Below are positions 34,530-42,656 of a stretch of 64,000 bases of DNA, piece after piece. The position numbers and the translations under genes are program-made. The stretch covers positions 4,464,001-4,528,000 of the forward strand of contig NZ_CP181045.1 in assembly GCF_047795645.1 (NCBI RefSeq). The letters are read 5' to 3'. The notes beneath the pieces are model-generated. The model was not told the origin of the DNA and ran no database searches. It worked only from the letters and a program-made list of their open reading frames with translations. Source of the stretch: Salipaludibacillus sp047795645 (GTDB lineage Bacteria > Bacillota > Bacilli > Bacillales > Salisediminibacteriaceae). Numbering within the stretch: the stretch's first letter is position 1; each line of letters starts with the position of its first letter.

Positions 34530-35489
34530 ATGAGTAATTTTGTCATGGAAGTAGAAGGGCTTACGAAACAGGTAAGCGGTAATAAAAAAATTGTACAAGA
34601 TGCGTCGTTTCAAATGAAACGAGGCGAAATCCTTGGATTATTGGGACCGAATGGGGCAGGTAAAACGACAACGATTCGCATGATCGTTGGTCTGATTAAA
34701 AAAACAGAAGGAAAAGTTTATATCAATGGAAATGATATAGATACAGAAGGGAAATCATGTAAATCAGATATCGGTGCAATTGTCGAAAATCCATCATTTT
34801 ACGATCATATGAGTGGATATAAAAATTTGCAACAATATGCGAGAATGTCAATAAATGAACGGATTACACAAGAACGAATGAATGAAGTAATTGAGCTCGT
34901 TAAGTTAACTCATGCTATTAATGACAAGGTAAAGAAATACAGTTTAGGGATGAAACAACGTTTAGGGGTAGCTCAAGCCATCTTACATAAACCGGCATTA
35001 CTTATCCTTGATGAACCAACGAATGGCCTTGATCCAAAAGGGATTCGTGAGCTACGAGACTATTTAAGACAACTTGCCAATCAAGGGATTTCGACGTTGG
35101 TCTCATCTCATTTACTATCGGAAATGCAGTTGATGTGTGACAGAGTTGTAATTATGGAAAATGGTAATATCATTGATGAGACAAATATTGCAGCTTTAAA
35201 TGAAAATGGCAGTTCCGATAAGTTGGTTGTTGCGTTGAACTTAGATAAAGCAGGAATAGAGGGTGCTGAAGCGGTGATTGAATCTATTGAAGGTGTGACT
35301 ACTCTAAAGCGTGAGAATGATCATCAGCTCCTGATAGAAATGACACATGATCTTATTCCTCAAATGAATCGTAAGCTTGTCCAAGCAGATGTGAACGTTT
35401 ATGGAATTGAATCGAAGAAGACCTCTCTTGAGGATAAATTCCTTGCTCTGACATCGGAAGATAAAGAACTACAGAAGGAGGGAAAATAA
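34530..35489 (+). CDS. ABC transporter ATP-binding protein (BcrA-like)
   Basis: The ATPase of a two-gene ABC-2 system. Walker A is GPNGAGKTTT, the signature YSLGMKQRLGVAQAI, Walker B LLILDEPTNGLDP, and the H-loop is SSHLLSEM. A C-terminal extension of about 90 aa is typical of BcrA/lantibiotic-immunity or lipid-exporting ATPases. AGGAGAG precedes the ATG. It is three bases from the permease gene. A role in antibiotic or peptide resistance is possible but not shown. Confidence 0.92.
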   Translation: MSNFVMEVEGLTKQVSGNKKIVQDASFQMKRGEILGLLGPNGAGKTTTIRMIVGLIKKTEGKVYINGNDIDTEGKSCKSDIGAIVENPSFYDHMSGYKNLQQYARMSINERITQERMNEVIELVKLTHAINDKVKKYSLGMKQRLGVAQAILHKPALLILDEPTNGLDPKGIRELRDYLRQLANQGISTLVSSHLLSEMQLMCDRVVIMENGNIIDETNIAALNENGSSDKLVVALNLDKAGIEGAEAVIESIEGVTTLKRENDHQLLIEMTHDLIPQMNRKLVQADVNVYGIESKKTSLEDKFLALTSEDKELQKEGK

Positions 35490-35492
35490 TCG

Positions 35493-36458
35493 ATGATACC
35501 ATTATTGAAAAATGAGTGGATAAAGCTTTGGAATAAAAAGCAAACTTGGATTTTCTTAGGTGCGATCGTAATTTTAATGCTAGGTTTGACCATTATCTAT
35601 AGCACAATCATAGTTAATGAGGATAGTACGGCTTCTGGAGATGACGGCTGGACTGTAACACTAGAAACAGAAATTGCTGAACAAGAGGAGATTTTAGAAA
35701 ACGAGACAGAAGAAGAATGGATTCAAGAGGATGCGGAGCGAAGGATTGAAGAGAACGAAGAGATGTTAGAAGCAGGCATAAATCCAAATGAAATGAATAA
35801 TGCAATTTTCATGAATGATACAGCTCTAGGTATTGCGTCGTTTGTAACGCTTTTCAGTGTGATTGTTGCAAGCTCGATTGTTTCCTCTGAAATTGATAAT
35901 GGGACAATGAAACATTTATTAATTCGACCATTCGAGCGCTGGCAAGTGCTTCTTGCAAAATTTATCACGGTTGTAGGATTTTCGATTATGATGATCCTTG
36001 TACTGCTACTGAGTAATTTACTTATGGGTACAATCGCCTTTGGGTCAGGTAGTTTCTCAACACCAATCGTGGAACATAGTTTCTATGGCGACGTTCTTTA
36101 TACAACAGTATCGGATATTTTCCCTGCAAAAGTAGGGTTGTATTTCTTGAATATGATGATGTTTGTCATCATTTCCTTTTCCCTTTCTATCTTGTTTAAA
36201 AGCCAAACATTAGCGGTTGGTATAGGGATATTTATTCTGTTTTTCACAAGCATGGCACAAGGGTTCTCGATGTTACTAGCAGATACTGCTTGGTATAAAT
36301 TTATCTTTATCGCTCATTTGGAGCTTCCTTCATATGCAGTGGTTGATGAATTTTTACCTGGGGTAGGAATAGGATTTTCGTTAGCTATTCTAGCGGTTTA
36401 TGCGATTGCTTTTTTAGGAACAAGTGGCGTCTATTTTCAAAAGAAAGATTTAATGTAA
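35493..36458 (+). CDS. ABC-2 type transporter permease
   Basis: The membrane partner of the preceding ATPase. It has a first helix (IFLGAIVILMLGLTIIYSTII), then a long acidic extracellular loop (about 45-115, rich in Glu), then five helices ending AIAFLGTSGVYFQKKDLM. DNGTMKHLLIRPFERWQVLLAKF is the ABC-2 coupling region. The extended loop is common in bacitracin- and lantibiotic-type exporters. AGGAGGG precedes the ATG. Substrate unknown. Confidence 0.88.
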   Translation: MIPLLKNEWIKLWNKKQTWIFLGAIVILMLGLTIIYSTIIVNEDSTASGDDGWTVTLETEIAEQEEILENETEEEWIQEDAERRIEENEEMLEAGINPNEMNNAIFMNDTALGIASFVTLFSVIVASSIVSSEIDNGTMKHLLIRPFERWQVLLAKFITVVGFSIMMILVLLLSNLLMGTIAFGSGSFSTPIVEHSFYGDVLYTTVSDIFPAKVGLYFLNMMMFVIISFSLSILFKSQTLAVGIGIFILFFTSMAQGFSMLLADTAWYKFIFIAHLELPSYAVVDEFLPGVGIGFSLAILAVYAIAFLGTSGVYFQKKDLM

Positions 36459-36497
36459 AGGTGATAAATTATTCGGGAAAGCTTTTCCTGAACTAAT

Positions 36498-36535
36498 AAA
36501 AACCGTTGAAAAGCAATTGCTTTTCAACGGTTTTT
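36498..36535 (+). terminator. Very strong bidirectional terminator
   Basis: A 17-bp perfect stem, AAAAACCGTTGAAAAGC (36498-36514) with 36519-36535, around an AATT loop. The flanking A and T runs work in both directions, for the ABC operon and the convergent DUF948 gene. Confidence 0.92.
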
Positions 36536-36543
36536 CTGTGAGC

Positions 36544-36975
36544 TTAGTTAGTTTTGCTAAACTCTTGTTTTGCTTTACGTAAGTAATAGATGAACGCTGC
36601 GCCACGCAAAATTCCTTCAATATTATTTTTGTCGAGAATTTCTGCACTAGTTTGAGCGCTATCTGCTTTTCCTGAAGTGTAGCGAGCCATTGTTGTTGTT
36701 AAATGGTGAGCTGATTTTCCAGTATCATGAATGATATCGAAGAGTGGGTTAAGCTTTGTAACTTTGCTATTCACATCGACCAATGTTTCGTTTGCATTAA
36801 ACAGAATCACTGTTGTTTCTCCTGTTACTTCCCCGATACTCTTGTTGACTGTCGCTACAGTGTTAGCTGTATGACCTAACGTTTCCGTGAGTTTTTTCAT
36901 AACCGGAATAAGGATGAGTACGAGAACTGCAAAACCGATAGATAAAATAAATACGCCTATTCCTAACCAATCCAT
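36544..36975 (-). CDS. DUF948 protein (YtxG-like general stress type)
   Basis: A 143 aa protein with one N-terminal helix (IGVFILSIGFAVLVLILIPV), then a heptad-like coiled-coil region rich in Thr/Val/Asn (LGHTANTVATVNKSIGEV). The DUF948 family is typified by the B. subtilis stress protein YtxG. ATG 36975 is chosen since GAGGTGA lies just upstream; a GTG at 36984 is inside that site. It lies downstream of the DUF5665 gene, which has a sigma-B-like promoter. Its function is unknown. Confidence 0.8.
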   Translation of the reverse strand: MDWLGIGVFILSIGFAVLVLILIPVMKKLTETLGHTANTVATVNKSIGEVTGETTVILFNANETLVDVNSKVTKLNPLFDIIHDTGKSAHHLTTTMARYTSGKADSAQTSAEILDKNNIEGILRGAAFIYYLRKAKQEFSKTN

Positions 36976-37126
36976 ATGTATCACCTCGTTTTAAATTTGG
37001 TTTTATACTTTAAGCATGTTTAACTTCGCTAAAGGATTAAAGTATAAGATAAACTAAGACTTTCGCCATGAAGGACTTGGCGACAAGCTAAGTTTTTTTA
37101 ATAATGTGCAAAACTATTTTTTGTAG

Positions 37127-37468
37127 TTATTCACGTTGAGCATCGATCACCTCTAAAAGTTGTGCAATATAATCACCAATTAAGGGAAGCGAAACTGTTT
37201 GCGAAAGAATAAAGAAGAGAATCCCTAAGAAAATCGCTGTACCAAGTGTTAATCCAACCCCGCGGGCAACACCTGCTAGTAAATTGACTTTAATCACTTC
37301 TTTTTTATTTGTAAAGTGATAGGCTATATCTTTCATGTGCCCCTTGGTTGTCATGTCCTCAAGTTTGTCGAGAAGCTTTTCAAATCGTTCGTTTTCATCA
37401 TGACGTTTTTCATCTCCTCGAGATTTCGAGGGGAGCTTTCGTTTTTCTTGATCTTTTGTTAAAGGCAA
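37127..37468 (-). CDS. DUF5665-domain membrane protein
   Basis: A 113 aa protein with a highly charged N-terminal half (KDQEKRKLPSKSRGDEKRHDE) and one or two helices at the C-terminus. NLLAGVARGVGLTLGTAIFL is the DUF5665 signature. The family is of unknown function and frequent in Bacilli. It is preceded on its strand by GTTTAC-14-GGGTAT, a sigma-B-type promoter, so a general stress role is plausible. It is followed after 151 bp by the DUF948 gene. Confidence 0.8.
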   Translation of the reverse strand: MPLTKDQEKRKLPSKSRGDEKRHDENERFEKLLDKLEDMTTKGHMKDIAYHFTNKKEVIKVNLLAGVARGVGLTLGTAIFLGILFFILSQTVSLPLIGDYIAQLLEVIDAQRE

Positions 37469-37516
37469 TCAAAGCACTCCTAAATATGTGACCTCATATT
37501 AATCTATGTGCTAAAT

Positions 37517-37542
37517 ATACCCTCTTATTTAGTATTGTAAAC
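37517..37542 (-). promoter_or_regulatory. Sigma-B-type stress promoter for the DUF5665 (and DUF948) genes
   Basis: On the minus strand GTTTAC (37542-37537), a 14-bp spacer and a perfect GGGTAT (37522-37517). The sigma-B consensus is GTTTAA-N13/15-GGGTAT. Transcription would start about 40 bp before the DUF5665 ATG. Confidence 0.6.
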
Positions 37543-37571
37543 CATTCAGAAGCTCTGTACTAGTTAAAACC

Positions 37572-37624
37572 GATGATCTCTAAAAAAAGGGTATTATAAA
37601 CCTAAAAGGTTAAGAGAGATCATC
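37572..37624 (+). promoter_or_regulatory. Long inverted repeat upstream of nupC
   Basis: GATGATCTCT (37572-37581) pairs perfectly with AGAGATCATC (37615-37624) across 33 nt. A smaller AACCT/AGGTT hairpin and a TATTAT box (37592-37597) lie inside. It may be an operator pair or an RNA fold controlling nupC-deoC. Confidence 0.4.
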
Positions 37625-37738
37625 ATATAATGGCGTTTTTAGGAAACCATATTATAACCGCCGGTGTTGCTAAGTTATTTAGATGTCAGGTCGGAACAAA
37701 TGGATAAATAGGAATTAACGTTAGGAGTGACAGTTGTG

Positions 37739-39010
37739 ATGAATATTATATGGGGATTGTTTGGTGTTGTTGTCGTATTAGCCATCGCATTTTTATTTTC
37801 CAATGACCGTAAGGCAATTAAGCCGAGAACGATTATTGGTGGACTTGCGATACAGTTTACATTTGCTTTTGTTGTGTTGCAGTGGGATTTGGGAAGAAAA
37901 GTTTTAGAAGAATTCACGTTTCTAGTAAACAATATTATAGGCTACACCGACGAGGGGATTGATTTCTTATTTGGTGGTCTATTTGAAGCTGAAGGTGTAG
38001 GGATGATTTTTGCCTTTCAAGTGCTTACAGTAGTAATTTTCTTCTCTTCACTTATCTCTGTTCTTTATTATTTAGGAATTATGCAAAAAATCATTCAATT
38101 TTTAGGAGGGGCGTTATCTAAATTTCTCGGAACAAGTAAACCAGAGTCAATATCTGCAGCAGGAAATATTTTCGTTGGACAAACGGAGGCACCACTGGTA
38201 GTAAAACCATTTCTTGAGAAAATGACACGGTCCGAACTTTTTGCAGTCATGACAGGTGGACTAGCTTCTGTAGCAGGGTCCGTGTTAATCGGTTACTCAC
38301 TATTAGGAGTTCCCCTAGAATATTTACTTGCAGCAAGCTTTATGGCGGCACCATCCGGTTTAGTCATGGCAAAAATTATGTTACCTGAAACTGATCCAAA
38401 AGCAACTTCTGATGAAAAAGAATTTAAAATGGAGGATGATGAAGAATCGTATAACGTGATTGATGCCGCTGCAAGAGGAGCTAGTACGGGTCTTTATTTG
38501 GCGCTAAATATAGGGGCTATGTTATTGGCATTTATTGCTTTAATTGCTTTAGCTAATGGGTTATTAGGAGGGGCGCAAAACATAATAAATGGAACCGTTA
38601 ATTTCTTTTTAGGATTATTTGGTTCTGAGGCTTTGATTAATCTTCAAGGAATCACATTACAGAATATCTTTGGAATGATTTTTTCCCCGCTAGCATTTGC
38701 AATAGGTGTTCCGTGGGCCGAAGCATTTGAGGCTGGGTCATATATTGGACAAAAACTTATCTTAAATGAGTTCGTAGCTTATGCTGCGTTCGCACCTAAT
38801 ATTGATACTCTAAATCCGAAAACTGTTCTGATTATAAGTTTTGCTCTATGTGGATTTGCTAATTTATCGTCTTTAGGAATTTTATTAGGTGGCCTCGGTC
38901 GATTGGCGCCAAGTCGACGAGGAGATATTGCGAGTTTAGGAATAAAGGCAGTAATGGCGGGGATGCTTGCCTCGTTATTAAATGCATCAATTGCAGGAAT
39001 GTTTTTCTAA
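37739..39010 (+). CDS. nupC: Concentrative nucleoside transporter NupC
   Basis: A CNT-family symporter importing nucleosides with a cation. The 423 aa protein has about ten helices. SAAGNIFVGQTEAPLVVKPFLEKM is the family's nucleoside- and ion-binding signature, and the second half has PWAEAFEAGSYIGQKLILNEFVAY. FANLSSLGILLGGLGRLAP completes it. ATG 37739 or GTG 37736 are possible behind TTAGGAG; the 37727 GTG is too close. It precedes deoC, linking deoxynucleoside uptake to deoxyribose catabolism. Confidence 0.95.
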   Translation: MNIIWGLFGVVVVLAIAFLFSNDRKAIKPRTIIGGLAIQFTFAFVVLQWDLGRKVLEEFTFLVNNIIGYTDEGIDFLFGGLFEAEGVGMIFAFQVLTVVIFFSSLISVLYYLGIMQKIIQFLGGALSKFLGTSKPESISAAGNIFVGQTEAPLVVKPFLEKMTRSELFAVMTGGLASVAGSVLIGYSLLGVPLEYLLAASFMAAPSGLVMAKIMLPETDPKATSDEKEFKMEDDEESYNVIDAAARGASTGLYLALNIGAMLLAFIALIALANGLLGGAQNIINGTVNFFLGLFGSEALINLQGITLQNIFGMIFSPLAFAIGVPWAEAFEAGSYIGQKLILNEFVAYAAFAPNIDTLNPKTVLIISFALCGFANLSSLGILLGGLGRLAPSRRGDIASLGIKAVMAGMLASLLNASIAGMFF

Positions 39011-39101
39011 TAGGTGTTTACTTAATCAATAAGAATACTATCTAATGCTGAAATATTAAAAATAAGGTAGAATATATGATATAAACGAAAGGATGATAGT
39101 T

Positions 39102-39773
39102 ATGAGTCAAACAATTGGATCAATTATTGATCACACACAATTAAAGCCTGATACAACAGAGGCACAAATCGTCAAGTTATGTGAAGAAGCGAAGGAATAT
39201 CAATTTGCATCTGTTTGTGTTAATCCGACTTGGGTTAAAAAATCAGCAGAGCTTTTAAAAGGAAGTGAAGTTGATGTATGTACCGTTGTTGGTTTTCCTT
39301 TAGGTGCGACTACACCTGAAACAAAAGCATTTGAAACAAAAAATGCAATTGATAATGGGGCTACAGAAATTGATATGGTTTTGAATATTGGTGCGTTAAA
39401 GGATGGAAACAATAATTTAGTTGAAGAAGATATGCGTGCAGTTGTGCAAGCTGCAGAAGGTAAAGCATTAACAAAAGTAATTTTGGAAACTTGCCTTCTT
39501 ACTGACGATGAAAAAACAGTAGCTTGTGAAATTGCCTTAAAAGCAGGACTTAATTTCGTTAAAACATCGACTGGTTTCTCGACAGGCAATGCAACGATTG
39601 AAGACGTAACTCTCATGAGAAAAGTAGTTGGTGATAAAGCTGGTGTGAAAGCTTCAGGTGGTGTACGTAGTCTTGAAGATGCACAAGCAATGGTGAAAGC
39701 AGGTGCTACTCGAATCGGAGCAAGTGCTGGTGTGAAAATTGTTGAAGGTGAAAAAGTAGATAGTGACTACTAA
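39102..39773 (+). CDS. deoC: Deoxyribose-phosphate aldolase
   Basis: This enzyme cleaves 2-deoxyribose 5-phosphate to glyceraldehyde 3-phosphate and acetaldehyde (EC 4.1.2.4). The 223 aa TIM barrel carries the Schiff-base K154 (FVKTSTGFS), with D91 (EIDMVLN) and K183 (GVKASGG) as the proton relay. SVCVNP and VCTVVGFPLGA are conserved. ATG 39102 is preferred behind AAAGGATG; ATG 39093 is inside the ribosome binding site. It is downstream of nupC in the same direction and is followed by a strong terminator. Confidence 0.97.
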   Translation: MSQTIGSIIDHTQLKPDTTEAQIVKLCEEAKEYQFASVCVNPTWVKKSAELLKGSEVDVCTVVGFPLGATTPETKAFETKNAIDNGATEIDMVLNIGALKDGNNNLVEEDMRAVVQAAEGKALTKVILETCLLTDDEKTVACEIALKAGLNFVKTSTGFSTGNATIEDVTLMRKVVGDKAGVKASGGVRSLEDAQAMVKAGATRIGASAGVKIVEGEKVDSDY

Positions 39774-39782
39774 ATTGTACAT

Positions 39783-39813
39783 AAAAAGAGCTCAGACTTC
39801 TGAGCTCTTTTTT
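39783..39813 (+). terminator. Terminator after deoC
   Basis: AAAAAGAGCTCAG (39783-39795) pairs perfectly with CTGAGCTCTTTTT (39800-39812) around ACTT. It lies between convergent genes and may work in both directions. Confidence 0.9.
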
Positions 39814-39820
39814 CTTCTAT

Positions 39821-40852
39821 TTAAAAATCATTTATGTCTTTGTATTTATTCGAAATAGTACTAACTGAAACATGATACTTTTCAGCCAATTTCTTCTGCG
39901 ATATATGGCTATTGGAAGCTTGTTTGCTAACCCAATATTCCAAGGCCGCAGCGAAAGCTTCAGGTTTTTGTATTCTTGGTGCATGCTTCAGTGTGTATGA
40001 AATCCATCTTATTTTTGCGTTCATAAAGCTAGTATAATTACTTGGCTCCAATTCGATTTTTTCAGAAAGGATTTGCAGTACGTGCTTACTAGGTTCACTG
40101 AGTTTATCCTCTGCTAAAAGGTCTTTCCCAGAAACAAACATTAATCCAAGTACGTCTAGCGCATCATGAAAGTGATCTGAAAACCAGTCTTGCTCAGATT
40201 TTATATCAGTGGCAAAACGCCTTTCAGTTATTTTTTTCATATTATTCCAATGAGCTAAAAAAGCTTCCTCTAATTTTTCTGGAATCGCAATAGCGTCATT
40301 ACCAAGAGAATGGCCTGTTGGTGTCGGATACAAATAACCGATGATTCGATCACCTTCATTTAAATTCGCAGATGCTGGCGTTTTTTCTATCGTTATCGAT
40401 TGATCGTGAAATATGTCATAAACGATGATCTGTTTATTATCTGATGCGGTAATTCTGAATATCCTCGGCTGTAAATCATTCCATTCTTGTAAAAACTGTT
40501 GGAATTTTTCAGAATACATTGGACCTTGCTGCTTTATATAATTTACTAAAATCGTTTCACTCTCTTCATTTACCGGATAGTTGAAGATCATCCAATGAAA
40601 CAGCAATTGTGAAAATGCTTGTGCATCTGCTTTTGATAATCGGTCAAAAGATGCAACGTATTTTTCATAAATTGGTTGGATTTGATAGTCGAATTCTTTG
40701 CTATAGTCAAATAATTTTGGAAGTAGTTCGTTATAAGCTCGTTGATCTGACAGATCAAAATTCTGTTTCGTCTGAATTTTATTTAAACAGCATTTCTTAT
40801 ATTTTTTCCCGCTGCCACAAAGGCATGGTTCATTCCGTTTTAGTATCGCCAT
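39821..40852 (-). CDS. SEC-C metal-binding protein with C-terminal helix-turn-helix
   Basis: A 343 aa cytoplasmic protein. The N-terminus PCLCGSGKKYKKCC is a complete SEC-C zinc motif (C10, C12, C21, C22). The last 25 residues (SQKKLAEKYHVSVSTISNKY) look like a helix-turn-helix. The middle has no family I recognise; it contains an OB-like segment (EGDRIIGYLYPTPTGHSL). SEC-C tails usually bind SecB or ribosomes. The combination with a putative DNA-binding end is unusual. Upstream on its strand is AGGTGA. It is divergent from rlmCD. Confidence 0.8.
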   Translation of the reverse strand: MAILKRNEPCLCGSGKKYKKCCLNKIQTKQNFDLSDQRAYNELLPKLFDYSKEFDYQIQPIYEKYVASFDRLSKADAQAFSQLLFHWMIFNYPVNEESETILVNYIKQQGPMYSEKFQQFLQEWNDLQPRIFRITASDNKQIIVYDIFHDQSITIEKTPASANLNEGDRIIGYLYPTPTGHSLGNDAIAIPEKLEEAFLAHWNNMKKITERRFATDIKSEQDWFSDHFHDALDVLGLMFVSGKDLLAEDKLSEPSKHVLQILSEKIELEPSNYTSFMNAKIRWISYTLKHAPRIQKPEAFAAALEYWVSKQASNSHISQKKLAEKYHVSVSTISNKYKDINDF

Positions 40853-40975
40853 TCATATTCACCTCATTGATTAAAATCATCTTTACTATCATATCAGCCT
40901 TGCTGATTTTTTCAAACTCTTTTATATGGTACAATCAGGTGCAGACAAATGGAGAACGGAAAGGATCGAGATACG

Positions 40976-42352
40976 ATGAATCAGCAACAAGCCCCTGTTA
41001 GTAAAAATGAGACGATTCAAGTCACTTTTGAAGACTTAACACATGAAGGAGCAGGTGTGGCCAAGAAGGATGGCTATCCATTGTTTGTAAAAGGTGGTTT
41101 ACCAGGTGAAGAAGCAGAAGTGAAAGTTGTCCAAGTAAAGAAAAACTACGGTTTCGCTCGGCTCATAAATGTAAAAAAGGAAAGTGAGCAACGAGTTGAG
41201 CCACCTTGCTCGATTTTTAAATGGTGCGGAGGCTGTCAACTTCAGCATTTAAGCTATGAAGGACAATTGCAACATAAGCATAATCAAGTTCGTGAGACGT
41301 TAGCTCGAATCGGTGGACTTAACAAAGTTCCAGTTCATTCTCCACTTGGTATGGATGATCCGTGGCGCTACCGTAACAAATCGCAAGTCCCGTTTGGTGA
41401 GCAACAAAAGCAGCTTGTGGCAGGATTCTATGCTGAACGCAGCCACAAAATTGTTGATATGAATACGTGTATTATCCAACACGAGGATAATGACAAAGTT
41501 GTTCAATTGGTGAAATCACTAGCAAAACAATACGGGATAAGAGGCTATGATGACAAAACTCATAAAGGTACGCTTCGTCACGTTGTCGTTCGTCATGCCA
41601 AGCATACAGACGAATTAATGGTCGTCCTTGTCACAAAAGGAGAAGCGTTACCAAATAAGAAAAATATTGTTCAAGCATTACAGGATCAGTTACCTAATCT
41701 GAAATCCATCATGCAAAATATTAATCCAAAACGGACGAACGTGATTTTCGGTGAGAGTACTGAAAAGCTATGGGGAGAAGATGTCATAAATGACTTTATC
41801 GGGGACATTAAATTTGCGATTTCAGCGCGATCGTTCTATCAAGTGAATCCTGAGCAAACAAAGGTGTTATATGAGAAGGCACTTGAGTATGCGAAGTTAA
41901 CTGGAAAAGAAACAGTTATCGATGCTTATTGTGGAATCGGTACGATCAGTTTGTTTTTAGCGCAAGAAGCAAAGCAAGTATACGGAGTGGAGATTGTTCC
42001 AGAAGCGGTTTCAGATGCCAAACGAAATGCGAAGATTAATCATATTGACAATGCTGATTTTGTCGTCGGTGAAGCGGAAAGCGTCATTCCTTGGTGGCAA
42101 GCGCAGGGGATCGAAGCAGATGTGATTGTCGTCGATCCACCGAGAAAAGGATGTGATGAAAAGCTACTGGAAACGATGGCAGCGATGAAGCCACTACGGA
42201 TCGTTTATGTCTCCTGTAATCCAGCAACGTTGGCACGCGACTTGAAGTATCTAGAGGAACGCGGATACAAAACGAAGGAAGTCCAACCAGTAGATATGTT
42301 TCCACATACGGCACATATAGAAAATGTTGCTTTGATTGAGAGGGAAATGTAA
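40976..42352 (+). CDS. rlmCD: 23S rRNA (uracil-C5)-methyltransferase RlmCD
   Basis: A SAM-dependent TrmA/RumA-family enzyme that methylates U747 and U1939 of 23S rRNA in Gram-positives. An N-terminal TRAM domain (TFEDLTHEGAGVAKKDGYPLF) is followed by the 4Fe-4S ligands C78, C84 and C87 (CSIFKWCGGCQLQHL). The methylase domain has VIDAYCGIGTISLFLA, VDPPRKGCD and the nucleophile cysteine in YVSCNPATLARD. ATG 40976 gives 458 aa; an ATG at 40949 lies too close to the -10 TACAAT (40930-40935). Neighbour position matches B. subtilis yefA. Confidence 0.95.
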   Translation: MNQQQAPVSKNETIQVTFEDLTHEGAGVAKKDGYPLFVKGGLPGEEAEVKVVQVKKNYGFARLINVKKESEQRVEPPCSIFKWCGGCQLQHLSYEGQLQHKHNQVRETLARIGGLNKVPVHSPLGMDDPWRYRNKSQVPFGEQQKQLVAGFYAERSHKIVDMNTCIIQHEDNDKVVQLVKSLAKQYGIRGYDDKTHKGTLRHVVVRHAKHTDELMVVLVTKGEALPNKKNIVQALQDQLPNLKSIMQNINPKRTNVIFGESTEKLWGEDVINDFIGDIKFAISARSFYQVNPEQTKVLYEKALEYAKLTGKETVIDAYCGIGTISLFLAQEAKQVYGVEIVPEAVSDAKRNAKINHIDNADFVVGEAESVIPWWQAQGIEADVIVVDPPRKGCDEKLLETMAAMKPLRIVYVSCNPATLARDLKYLEERGYKTKEVQPVDMFPHTAHIENVALIEREM

Positions 42353-42656
42353 CCTAATAATAAACACTTGTTGCAACGAGAATAAAATTTTGTCACAAGG
42401 GTTCTTCGGAGCCCTTTTTTCTATGGTTTTTATTTGATAGTTGATTATCTCCGTCATTATTCGCTATCATATAGAGGACACTCTCTACTGTCTACTGTAT
42501 ACACGGATTATCAAAACAACGAAAAACACAAGTGAAATACTGTTATTGCTTAAATATTGTAAACGTAATTTGTCAGTTAATAGAGTTAGTAAACTCATAT
42601 TATTCATACTCTTTTACTAAACTATTAGATACATAACTTATAAAAGGAGAACTACA
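42353..42656. other. 304-bp spacer with rlmCD terminator and esterase leader
   Basis: The left part contains the terminator listed next. The right part is AT-rich with a weak cre-like TGTAAACGTAATTT near 42557 and a GAGTT/AACTC short repeat near 42584. AAAAGGAGAACT precedes the esterase start. No other gene seen. Confidence 0.6.
42397..42422 (+). terminator. Terminator after rlmCD
   Basis: AAGGGTTC (42397-42404), TTCG tetraloop, GAGCCCTT (42409-42416), then TTTTCT. Confidence 0.88.
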
